A stretch of 7,458 nt of DNA from Kiritimatiellia bacterium (GCA_007133745.1 SLMC01000399.1:1-7458), one strand, 5' to 3'. Shown: positions 1-5,445, counted from the first letter of the stretch. The notes: generated from the letters alone by a model not told the origin. Numbers and translations are program-made.

Positions 1-487
1 ATGCCTCGGGGTCGGTATGATCGCAGATGACCCCGGCGGCCGTGGCCGCAAAATTTTCCGCCATGGCCGGCGTGAGCAAAGCGGTGCGGACCGCGCTGAT
101 CATGGTCAAATATCCGGTGCGCGTTGCCTCTTCACGCGCGCCGGCCCATAGGCGCGCATGATAGGCGCCGGCGGCTAACGCCTCCTCGTCGTGATCATGC
201 AAAAATACTACCGCATGCCCGTTGCCGCCATGTCCGTTCGTGCGCGACGGATCCGGCAGAAAATACCCGCGGCCCGGCTCCCGGCGCAGCAGTCCCTCCC
301 GCACCAGTTGGTCCAATCCGCGCCGAACGGTTACCCGGCTGACTTTAAGCAGCTTTTCAAGCTCGCGTTCGGAAGGCACGCATTGCCCGGGTGTCAGCAG
401 TCCGGCCGATATCTGATCCTTGATGCGGGTGTACACCTTGGCCGTCAACTCTCCCGGCGCCGTGCGGACAAGCGGTGATTTATTCAT
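1..487 (-). CDS. GntR-family transcriptional regulator with LacI-type sensor domain (N-terminal part, runs off left edge)
   Basis: The reading frame is open from an ATG at 487 to the left edge: 162 residues without a stop, C-terminus outside the window. Residues about 15-77 are a GntR winged helix-turn-helix: a VYTRIKDQI helix, then the hallmark PSERELEKLLKVSRVTVRRG (39-58) and the wing LLRREPGRGYFL. A short Gly/Asn/His linker (81-91) leads into HAVVFLHDHDEE and then YHARLWAGAREEATRTGY. That pattern resembles the start of a LacI/periplasmic-binding-protein effector fold, as in GntR regulators that sense sugars. By family it binds DNA as a dimer in the cytoplasm and releases or binds in response to a small ligand, probably a sugar; the ligand cannot be told. 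A Shine-Dalgarno GGGGAG (complement of 497-502) lies 9 nt before the ATG and supports this start. It follows mnmA on the same strand but has its own promoter. The DNA-binding domain is secure; the sensor type is likely. Confidence 0.88.
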   Translation of the reverse strand, partial: MNKSPLVRTAPGELTAKVYTRIKDQISAGLLTPGQCVPSERELEKLLKVSRVTVRRGLDQLVREGLLRREPGRGYFLPDPSRTNGHGGNGHAVVFLHDHDEEALAAGAYHARLWAGAREEATRTGYLTMISAVRTALLTPAMAENFAATAAGVICDHTDPEA

Positions 488-511
488 GGCCTTAAACTCC
501 CCGTCGGTTTG

Positions 512-521
512 ATACCGGTAT
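512..521. promoter_or_regulatory. Candidate autoregulatory operator, palindrome ATACCGGTAT
   Basis: ATACCGGTAT is a perfect 10-bp palindrome placed just downstream of the predicted -10 box, covering the expected transcription start of the GntR gene. GntR regulators commonly bind short palindromes at their own promoters, and occupancy here would block initiation. The palindrome and its position are seen; binding by the adjacent regulator is inferred. Confidence 0.45.
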
Positions 522-527
522 GATGGA

Positions 528-556
528 AAGGTAGCGCTCGGGGTGGAAGATGTCAA
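528..556 (-). promoter_or_regulatory. Predicted sigma-70-type promoter of the GntR regulator
   Basis: On the minus strand a perfect -35 box TTGACA (complement of 551-556) is followed after 17 bp by TACCTT (complement of 528-533), a weak but correctly placed -10 box. Transcription would begin near 521-523, giving a leader of about 35 nt before the ATG at 487. It lies in the 115-bp gap after the mnmA stop, so the regulator can be expressed independently. This is pattern matching only. Confidence 0.55.
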
Positions 557-602
557 TGGGGGAAAAATAAAAACACCATGCGCGAACAGCCGCGAATAAA
601 GG

Positions 603-1691
603 TCAACGAACGATCCAGCCGCCGCCGAGAACTTCGTCGTCGTCGTAGAAGACGGCCATTTGACCGGGGGTAACGGCCCATTGGGGCTGATCGAAGACGA
701 TTTGCGCCATGCCGTCGCCGCTTGGCGTTACGGTCGATGCGACGCCCGGATGCCGATAGCGCAACCGGGTTTCGGCGCGGAAGCCTTTAGGGTGCGGCGG
801 CCGACCGGCAATCCATGCGGGGTCCGATACTGTGCATCGATCGGTTGTCAGCGCATCGCGCGGGCCTACAATCAAGGTGTTCTTGGCGGCGTCTATGGAT
901 TGCACATACACTTTTTCTCCGGTGGCCACGCCCAGTCCGGCGCGTTGCCCCACGGTGTACAGCGCGATGCCGCGGTGCATGCCCAGGCGCTTGCCGTTCA
1001 GGTCCAGAATCGGCCCCGGCTTAAGCGCGCCCTCGGGAAACAGTATGGATCGGTCGTCGCCTTCGAAAAAGTCCTGGCTTTCCGGCTTGTCCGCCGCATG
1101 GTGCCATCCGAGGCTACGGGCTTGGGCGCGCACGTCGTCTTTTTCGATTTCGCCGAGCGGAAACAGGACTTCGCGCAATTGCTTCTGGTTCAGGCGCGCC
1201 AAAAAGTAAGACTGATCCTTGTCGCGGTCGCGGCTGCGGAAGAGCCGAACCTGACCGCTGGCCGGATCGGTTTGTACGCGCGCGTAGTGGCCGGTCGCGA
1301 ACCGGTCGAAGTCCAACCCCATGGAACGCGCTTTTTCAAGCAAGGCCCCGAATTTCATGAGCGGATTGCACAGGGCGCAAGGGTTGGGCGTGACGCCTTG
1401 CAGGTAGCCTTGACAGAAGGGATCGAGCACCTTGGCGCGATATTCGGCGGCCAGCGGAACGATATGATGGGGAATGCCGAGCGCCCGCGCGCTTTCGCGG
1501 GCGGCGGCGACGTCGTCCTTCTCGCCCGGCCCGAAACAGCCGCTTTGCCGGGCTTCGGTCAGCGGGATGCGCTCGTCCCAAATTGTCATGGTCAGGCCGA
1601 CAACCTCGTAGCCCGCCTCCAGCAGCAGACGCGCGGCAACGGAGGAATCGACCCCGCCGCTCATCCCGATGGCTACTTTGTTCTTGCTCAT
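603..1691 (-). CDS. mnmA: tRNA-specific 2-thiouridylase MnmA, CxxC subtype
   Basis: MnmA makes 2-thiouridine at wobble U34 of tRNA-Lys, -Glu and -Gln: it adenylates U34 with ATP and then inserts sulfur delivered by a relay from a cysteine desulfurase. The protein has 362 residues, normal for the family. With the ATG at 1691 as residue 1, it shows the PP-loop SGGVDSS (11-17), TPNPCALCN (101-109) with C105 and C108, GHYAR (134-138), DKDQSYFL (157-164), ESQD (204-207) and the TVGQRAGLG motif (246-254), then the C-terminal beta-barrel. The second catalytic cysteine seen in E. coli-type enzymes, just after SQD, is replaced by Phe (SQDFF), while an extra cysteine gives CxxC at the first site. The ATG at 1691 is preferred because AGGG lies 8 nt upstream and the protein then begins directly at its first strand; a GTG at 1709 would add six residues. 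The identity is secure. Confidence 0.96.
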   Translation of the reverse strand: MSKNKVAIGMSGGVDSSVAARLLLEAGYEVVGLTMTIWDERIPLTEARQSGCFGPGEKDDVAAARESARALGIPHHIVPLAAEYRAKVLDPFCQGYLQGVTPNPCALCNPLMKFGALLEKARSMGLDFDRFATGHYARVQTDPASGQVRLFRSRDRDKDQSYFLARLNQKQLREVLFPLGEIEKDDVRAQARSLGWHHAADKPESQDFFEGDDRSILFPEGALKPGPILDLNGKRLGMHRGIALYTVGQRAGLGVATGEKVYVQSIDAAKNTLIVGPRDALTTDRCTVSDPAWIAGRPPHPKGFRAETRLRYRHPGVASTVTPSGDGMAQIVFDQPQWAVTPGQMAVFYDDDEVLGGGWIVR

Positions 1692-1985
1692 GGCTAGCGC
1701 CCTGCTCACACTGTCCTAACGAAAAAAAATCAGTATCATCCCATAGCGTCTGGAATCATGGAATAGTGGAAGATTGGAGCGTTGTAAATCATTGACCGCC
1801 AGTGGCCGTTTCTTTTTCTTCCGTTTGCCGGTCGCGCAATGCGTTGCAACATTCCCCCATTCCGTTATTCCATGGGATGGTGGAAGATTGGAACAAAGAT
1901 GCAAAAAAGCAGCGCCGCCCGCTGGCTATCGCAGCGCCTAAAAGGACCCAGGCGTTTGTCGCATTCTTTCTTTTCCAATCCTCCG
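1692..1985. repeat. Intergenic region of two back-to-back imperfect stem-loop repeats
   Basis: This 294-bp gap between larE and mnmA has no credible gene. It holds four related words in alternating orientation. Copy A is GGAATAGTGGAAGATTGGA at 1760-1778. Copy B, reversed, is at about 1851-1873. Copy C, at 1874-1893, matches A at 17 of 19 positions. Copy D, reversed, is at 1973-1992 and reads GGAATAGCGGAGGATTGGAA on the minus strand. A pairs with B and C with D, and similarity continues inward: GTTG..AA..CATTG is shared by the A and B arms, and ATTGGAA..AAAGA.TGC by the C and D arms. The result is two adjacent stem-loops of roughly 110-120 bp each. Copy D runs into the end of larE. A T-run at 1720-1727 (read as A on this strand) lies just upstream of mnmA. 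It could end larE transcripts, act as an RNA structure, or be a dispersed non-autonomous repeat. Confidence 0.7.
1860..1885. repeat. Loopless palindrome at the junction of the two stem-loop units
   Basis: The 26 bp centred on CCATGG at 1871-1876 pair fully end to end when read as plus-strand RNA: 9 Watson-Crick and 4 G-U pairs in 13. It is where copies B and C meet head to head. The preference for G-U rather than mismatches is consistent with selection on RNA folding, but with one copy this is only suggestive. Confidence 0.5.
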
Positions 1986-2798
1986 CTATTCCAGTCCGGC
2001 ATTGAGGCTGCCGGTGCGGTAGCCGTCCAGATCGGCGGCAACGTAAGTAAACCCTGCCCCGTGCGCGGCAGCCAGCGTCTGTGCGCGGATGGCCGGGTCG
2101 ATCAAGTGCGGCAACTCGTCCGGCGCCACTTCGATGCGAACGGTATCGCCATGATGACGCGCGCGGAATTGACGAAAGCCCAGCGTCCGCAACACGTTTT
2201 CGACTGCGCCAACCGCCTTCAGCTTGTCTTCCGTGATGAGGGAGCCGTAAGGAAATCGCGAAGCCAAACAGGCGAAGGCCGGTTTGTCGGCCGTGGGCAG
2301 ACCCAAAGCGCGGGAGAGGGCGCGAATATCGGACTTGCCCAGGCCGGCGTCGAGCAGCGGACTGATGATGCCCAACTCGCATGCCGCCTGACGGCCCGGC
2401 CGGTAGTCGGCGGCATCGTCCGCATTGGTTCCATCGGCCACGGCGTTTAATCCGCGCTCGGCGGCCATGGTCTTCAGCAATGTAAACAGTTCGCCTTTGC
2501 ACAGATAGCAGCGGTTAGGCGGGTTTTCGGCATAGCCGGGAACCTCGAGCTCGTTGGAGACCACCGTTGCGTAGGGGATCCCCGTTTGCGCCGCCCAGGC
2601 GGCCGCCTCGCGCTGTTCGTGTTCGGGATACACGGGCGATAGCGCCGTGACCGCCAGCATGCGTTCGCCCAGCTCCGCATGCGCCACGGCCGCCAGAAGC
2701 GTGCTGTCCAGTCCCCCGGAAAACGCCACCAGCAATCCGTCGCACTGCCGCAGGCGCAGCCGTAAATCCTGTTCCTTCTGTTGCAGAGTTCGTGTCAT
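1986..2798 (-). CDS. larE: ATP-dependent sacrificial sulfur transferase LarE (three-cysteine type)
   Basis: LarE supplies sulfur for the nickel-pincer nucleotide cofactor of lactate racemase-type (LarA) enzymes: it adenylates a carboxylated pyridinium nucleotide made by LarB, then replaces the oxygen with sulfur. The 270-residue protein has normal length. It shows the PP-loop SGGLDST (27-33), TALSPVYPEHE (51-61), NRCYLCK (95-101), DGTNADDAADYRPG (122-135), and FACLASRFPYGS (175-186). C177 corresponds to the sulfur-donating cysteine (C176) of the Lactobacillus enzyme. Here C97 and C100 add a CxxC, as in LarE proteins that bind a [4Fe-4S] cluster and act catalytically; that reading is inference. 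The ATG at 2798 is chosen because GAGG precedes it by 5 nt and the family starts there; an extension to 3116 would translate through an intergenic inverted repeat. No larA, larB or larC is in the window. The stop codon lies inside a repeat copy (1973-1992). Confidence 0.92.
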   Translation of the reverse strand: MTRTLQQKEQDLRLRLRQCDGLLVAFSGGLDSTLLAAVAHAELGERMLAVTALSPVYPEHEQREAAAWAAQTGIPYATVVSNELEVPGYAENPPNRCYLCKGELFTLLKTMAAERGLNAVADGTNADDAADYRPGRQAACELGIISPLLDAGLGKSDIRALSRALGLPTADKPAFACLASRFPYGSLITEDKLKAVGAVENVLRTLGFRQFRARHHGDTVRIEVAPDELPHLIDPAIRAQTLAAAHGAGFTYVAADLDGYRTGSLNAGLE

Positions 2799-2917
2799 GG
2801 CGCCCTCGGGGAAATGGTACACAAAAGCGGAAAGCACCATGGAAAAACCAGCCTCGAATAGCAAGCGCAAATATGGATAGTTGCGAAAACATCGCTTATT
2901 CCAGGCCTCGTTGCTGC

Positions 2918-3010
2918 TCGCCAATCCTAATCGCACTCTCTCAATCCCCAATCCCAGCGGAGCGCCTCCGGCGGGATCTGCGAGCAAGGGAGTGCGATTA
3001 GGATCGGCGA
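2918..3010. repeat. Long near-perfect inverted repeat with internal hairpin (GATTAGG core)
   Basis: The arms 2918-2941 and 2987-3010 pair over 24 bp with one mismatch (A2923/C3005) and one G-T pair; CCTAATCGCACTC faces GAGTGCGATTAGG. The 45-nt loop folds again: ATCCC (2951-2955) with GGGAT (2973-2977), then CGGAG (2958-2962) with CTCCG (2966-2970) around a CGC loop. No T-run follows on either strand as expected for a simple terminator, and its place between divergent genes also argues against termination. It may be a dispersed palindromic repeat, a small MITE-like element or a structured RNA. The base pairing is plain; the role is unknown. Confidence 0.75.
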
Positions 3011-3061
3011 CGGTAACTTTCCCGTTCTGCGTCCACTGGCGCCCCGCCCTCTTTCCTGTGC

Positions 3062-3090
3062 TTGCCATGCCGGCTCGGGCTTGGTACATT
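3062..3090 (+). promoter_or_regulatory. Predicted sigma-70-type promoter of era
   Basis: TTGCCA (3062-3067) is followed after exactly 17 bp by TACATT (3085-3090), and a TG one base before the -10 box makes it an extended -10 promoter. Transcription would begin near 3097, leaving a leader of about 82 nt before the era ATG at 3179. Pattern match only, but spacing and location fit well. Confidence 0.55.
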
Positions 3091-3178
3091 TGATCCATCG
3101 AAATCGAAACAGTCATGTCCCGCAGGGTCGCGGCGTCATGAACTTTGGCAGGCGGGAATACGACGAGGTATTGAAACC

Positions 3179-4069
3179 ATGAAAAGCGGCATTGTGTCCA
3201 TTGTGGGCCGGACCAACGTGGGCAAGTCCACGTTGATGAATCGGCTTTTGGACGAAAAGGTCAGCATTGTCAGTCCGGTCGTGCAAACGACCCGCAACGT
3301 GATTCGCGGGATTCTGAACGACGAGCGCGGCCAGATCGCGCTGCTGGATACGCCCGGCGTGCATCGGGCTCAAAACGATTTGGGCAAGATCATGAATCAG
3401 TCGGCGCGTCAGACCGTGCGCGGCGCCGATGCCGTGCTGCTGGTTCTGGATGTGGCGGAAAAGCCGTGGCAGGAAGACGATGGCTGGCTGCGGCGGCTGG
3501 CGCGCGAGGCGACGGCGCTGACGATCGCCTTGAACAAGTCCGATTTGGCCGAGGATTATCGCGCCGCTTATGAAGCCCTGTGGCGCAAAGCCGTGGAGGA
3601 GCATGCGCGGCAGGTTCCGGCCGTCTGGGTGGCCCTGTCCGCGTTGACAGGCGCCGGCGTCGACCTGCTGACAGCCGCCGTGTTCGATATGCTGCCCGAA
3701 GGCCCGCCGCTGTTTCCGGAAGACATGCTGACCGATTTTCCGCGCAAGCTGGCGATGGCCGATCTGATTCGCGAAAAGCTGCTCGCGCTCCTGCACGACG
3801 AGCTGCCACATGCCATTGCGGTGAATATCGAGCATTTGGACGATTCCGGCGAGCCATGGGAGATGGATGCCGTGATTTATGTGAATCGCCATAGCCAGAA
3901 AGGCATTGTGATCGGGCACAAGGGCCGACTGGTGCGCAAGGCGCAGCGCCAGGCGGAAGCGGAGCTGACGGCGTTGTACGAGAAGAAGATTCGCTTGCGG
4001 CTGCGCGTCAAGGTGCAGGAGCATTGGGTCAAGAACCACTGGATTCTGAAACAGCTCGGCTACGTTTGA
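3179..4069 (+). CDS. era: GTPase Era
   Basis: Era is a cytoplasmic GTPase that binds the 3' end of 16S rRNA and helps mature the 30S ribosomal subunit. The 296-residue product has normal length and all parts in order: G1 GRTNVGKS (10-17), G2 around QTTRN (36-40), G3 DTPG (57-60), G4 NKSD (119-122), G5 SAL (154-156), the linker PEGPPLFPEDMLTD (173-186), and a C-terminal KH domain with GIVIGHKG (242-249), ending VKVQEHWVKNHWILKQLGYV. G1 has Thr where GRPNVGKS is usual. The ATG at 3179 is chosen because the protein then begins KSGIVSIVGR as in other Era proteins, and GAGG lies 10 nt upstream; an in-frame ATG at 3062 would add 39 unrelated residues and begins inside the predicted promoter. The following membrane-protein gene is codirectional after 118 bp. 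The identity is secure. Confidence 0.96.
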   Translation: MKSGIVSIVGRTNVGKSTLMNRLLDEKVSIVSPVVQTTRNVIRGILNDERGQIALLDTPGVHRAQNDLGKIMNQSARQTVRGADAVLLVLDVAEKPWQEDDGWLRRLAREATALTIALNKSDLAEDYRAAYEALWRKAVEEHARQVPAVWVALSALTGAGVDLLTAAVFDMLPEGPPLFPEDMLTDFPRKLAMADLIREKLLALLHDELPHAIAVNIEHLDDSGEPWEMDAVIYVNRHSQKGIVIGHKGRLVRKAQRQAEAELTALYEKKIRLRLRVKVQEHWVKNHWILKQLGYV

Positions 4070-4075
4070 CGGCCC

Positions 4076-4139
4076 TTCCGTGTTTTCCGCGTATTCCGTG
4101 GTTAAACTTCTTCTTTCGTTACCTTCGTTGCCTTCTGTT
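4076..4139. repeat. Two short arrays of 9-nt tandem units between era and the DUF457 gene
   Basis: Three 9-mers, TTCCGTGTT, TTCCGCGTA and TTCCGTGGT, run at 4076-4102. Ten bases later three more, CTTTCGTTA, CCTTCGTTG and CCTTCTGTT, run at 4113-4139. They begin 7 bp after the era stop. Both arrays are pyrimidine-rich and have no strong self-pairing, so they are not a classic terminator. The same kind of wording appears between genes in some uncultured bacterial genomes, in my recollection; this could be confirmed only by a search. Confidence 0.6.
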
Positions 4140-4187
4140 CAAAAAAGTTTCCGACAAAACCCTGCGAAAGCTGAAAGCGACTGTTTC

Positions 4188-5144
4188 ATGAAAGGTATCG
4201 CCCATTTTATGGTCGGGCTGGCGGCGGCCTCCTGTTTCCCCGACGCGGTGCGTCAGGCGGCGGAAGGACGTTCGCTTTATATGGTCCTGGGCGGCGTGTT
4301 CGGGCTGTTGCCGGATACGTTGGATTTCAAATGGGCGCGCTATTTTTACCGGCCCGATGTGCAGGTGGCGCCCGATCCGCTGAATCCGGATATGCGCGAC
4401 GTGGCCGAGGCGGCGGCGCTGGCCGCGCGGCGGGTGGTCGAGACCGGGAAAACCTGCGATCTGCAGTTGCATACCATCCGGCTGGGCGCCGATCGCTGGC
4501 GGGCCTATGAACTGACGTTCGATGCCGGTCGGCAGCGCGTAACGGCGCAGCTCGGTTCGGCTGTCGATACGGGCGGTCGGCCGGAGCCGAGCGTGGCGCC
4601 CGATAGAAAAAGCGAAGCGCATGCGCCCTTGCCGGGTCCGGTCCGACTGGACTATACGGCGACGATTCGGGTGGATATTCTTGACGGCCCGACGGTGCGG
4701 ATGGAGTCGGACGATCAGGGCGGCGTTTCCCTGCGGTTCATTCCCTGGCATCGGCGCTGGAGTCACAGTCTGATCCTGTCCCTGCTGCTGGGCGCGGTTG
4801 GCTGGGCGTTATGGGACGGGTTGGCCGGCGCGGTGATGCTGACGGCGCATGCCGCGCATGTGCTGGCCGATCAATCGGGCTGGATGGGTGGCAGCCTCTT
4901 TTATCCCTTCTCTAAAAAGCGCCTGCCAGGTTGGGGCTGTTGGTTGTCCGGCGACCGACAGGTCAATTTGGCGACCGTCTGGCTGAGTTGTCTGCTGATT
5001 TTTTGGAATCTGTATGCGCAGTCCGATGCGATCATCCCCTGGTTCAATCCGCTTAAGCTGTTCTTCTGGGGCGCCTTGCTTCCCATGGGCGTTGCCGTCC
5101 TGTGGCGAAGATGCGGGGCCGCAGAAGAGCAGGACACGCGGTGA
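4188..5144 (+). CDS. YdjM/DUF457-type membrane-bound metal-dependent hydrolase homologue with internal soluble insert
   Basis: The 318-residue product starts MKGIAHFMVG and carries pieces typical of DUF457 (YdjM-like) membrane proteins annotated as metal-dependent hydrolases: H6, LPDTLDF (41-47) with two aspartates, RRWSHSL (189-195), HAAHVLADQSGWMGGSLFYPF (221-241). The His and Asp residues could form a metal site; the actual substrate is not known for this family. Hydrophobic stretches at about 27-41, 194-226, 260-277 and 288-306 suggest an inner-membrane protein. Residues about 52-184 form a hydrophilic insert with beta-like segments, which makes the protein much longer than the roughly 200 residues of E. 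coli YdjM. The ATG at 4188 is chosen because the family begins MKGI(T/A)HF; its Shine-Dalgarno is weak. A GTG at 4080 would translate through the tandem repeats and is unlikely. It may be cotranscribed with era. The family is fairly sure; function is open. Confidence 0.8.
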   Translation: MKGIAHFMVGLAAASCFPDAVRQAAEGRSLYMVLGGVFGLLPDTLDFKWARYFYRPDVQVAPDPLNPDMRDVAEAAALAARRVVETGKTCDLQLHTIRLGADRWRAYELTFDAGRQRVTAQLGSAVDTGGRPEPSVAPDRKSEAHAPLPGPVRLDYTATIRVDILDGPTVRMESDDQGGVSLRFIPWHRRWSHSLILSLLLGAVGWALWDGLAGAVMLTAHAAHVLADQSGWMGGSLFYPFSKKRLPGWGCWLSGDRQVNLATVWLSCLLIFWNLYAQSDAIIPWFNPLKLFFWGALLPMGVAVLWRRCGAAEEQDTR

Positions 5145-5204
5145 GCGCGCGGTTGGATTTGCCCAAAGTGGTGAAGGCGTCCCGCAATGAAGTGGGCAAG
5201 GGAA

Positions 5205-5282
5205 GATTAAGGCGAAAGATTAGGGCAAAAGATTAAGGGGTTCGTGTCTTTCGCCCTAATCTCTGGTGGATTAGCGCCTTAA
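5205..5282. repeat. GATTARGG tandem units folding into a nested hairpin
   Basis: Three imperfect copies of AAGATTARGG stand in a row (5204-5240). The first two pair with reversed copies on the right: TTAAGGCG (5207-5214) with CGCCTTAA (5275-5282), and AGATTAGGGC (5217-5226) with GCCCTAATCT (5253-5262), both perfect. The pairs are nested, so one stem-loop with internal loops results. The GATTAGG/CCTAATC core is the same as in the inverted repeat at 2918-3010. Confidence 0.65.
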
Positions 5283-5326
5283 CCCCGCCGTCCTGCCAAA
5301 AAGAACAAGGGATTGGAGGCGTAATT

Positions 5327-5366
5327 GTTTGTGAGTGCGTGGGTGAAAACCCACACACTCCCAAAC
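5327..5366. repeat. 18-bp hairpin with GAAA loop in a CCCACACA-rich tract
   Basis: Arms 5327-5344 and 5349-5366 pair at 16 of 18 positions around the loop GAAA (5345-5348), a GNRA-type tetraloop if transcribed on the plus strand. Mismatches are at 5332/5361 and 5338/5355. The right arm overlaps a direct repeat of ACCCACACA (5349-5357 and 5365-5373). Its place between convergent 3' ends fits a transcript-stabilising or terminating structure, but the wording also fits a dispersed low-complexity repeat. Confidence 0.7.
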
Positions 5367-5445
5367 CCACACACCCACACGCTTGGGTTGCGGGCGACAA
5401 TCCGCCTTGTAACGAAGCCCGGCTGTATTTTGTTTTTCGCCTGCG

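Larger units (their letters stand above)
2799..3178. other. Divergent larE/era intergenic region
   Basis: This 380-bp region separates divergent genes and contains no convincing gene. It holds a long inverted repeat (2918-3010), listed separately, and a good promoter for era (3062-3090). Next to larE, 2799-2917 must contain the larE promoter, but no clear pair of boxes stands out there on the minus strand. Open frames crossing it are continuations of larE and era upstream of their supported starts. Confidence 0.6.
5145..5445. other. Convergent intergenic region with three hairpins
   Basis: These 301 bp lie between the 3' ends of two converging genes and contain no credible gene. A first hairpin pairs TTGCCCA (5159-5165) with TGGGCAA (5193-5199), 14 bp after the DUF457 stop. 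The second (5205-5282) and third (5327-5366) are listed separately. One or more of them probably end transcription from both sides, although none has a clear U-run directly after the stem. Confidence 0.6.

Noticed and set aside
563..594. Possible rho-independent terminator after mnmA (CGCG-AACAGC-CGCG followed by a T-run on the minus strand)
   Set aside because: The stem is only 4 bp and lies 7 nt from the T-run, too weak to call.
660..1697. 345-codon plus-strand open frame opposite mnmA
   Set aside because: It is an exact antisense shadow of mnmA in GC-rich DNA and shows no domain, whereas the minus strand has full MnmA motifs.
1789..2502. 237-codon minus-strand frame overlapping larE and the repeat gap
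   Set aside because: It is Arg-rich, out of frame with larE over most of its length, and runs through the stem-loop repeats.
2799..3116. N-terminal extension of larE by 106 residues
   Set aside because: It crosses the 2918-3010 inverted repeat and the era promoter, has no family similarity, and an ATG with a Shine-Dalgarno exists at 2798.
3062..3178. N-terminal extension of era by 39 residues
   Set aside because: The extension starts inside the predicted promoter and is unlike Era; the ATG at 3179 gives the family's normal start.
3113..4039. 308-codon minus-strand open frame opposite era
   Set aside because: Antisense shadow of era with composition typical of a mirrored frame (His/Gln-rich) and no recognisable domain.
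5327..5380. CRISPR or other spaced repeat array
   Set aside because: The CCCACACA units are short, irregular and without unique spacers of constant length; likewise the 9-mers at 4076-4139.
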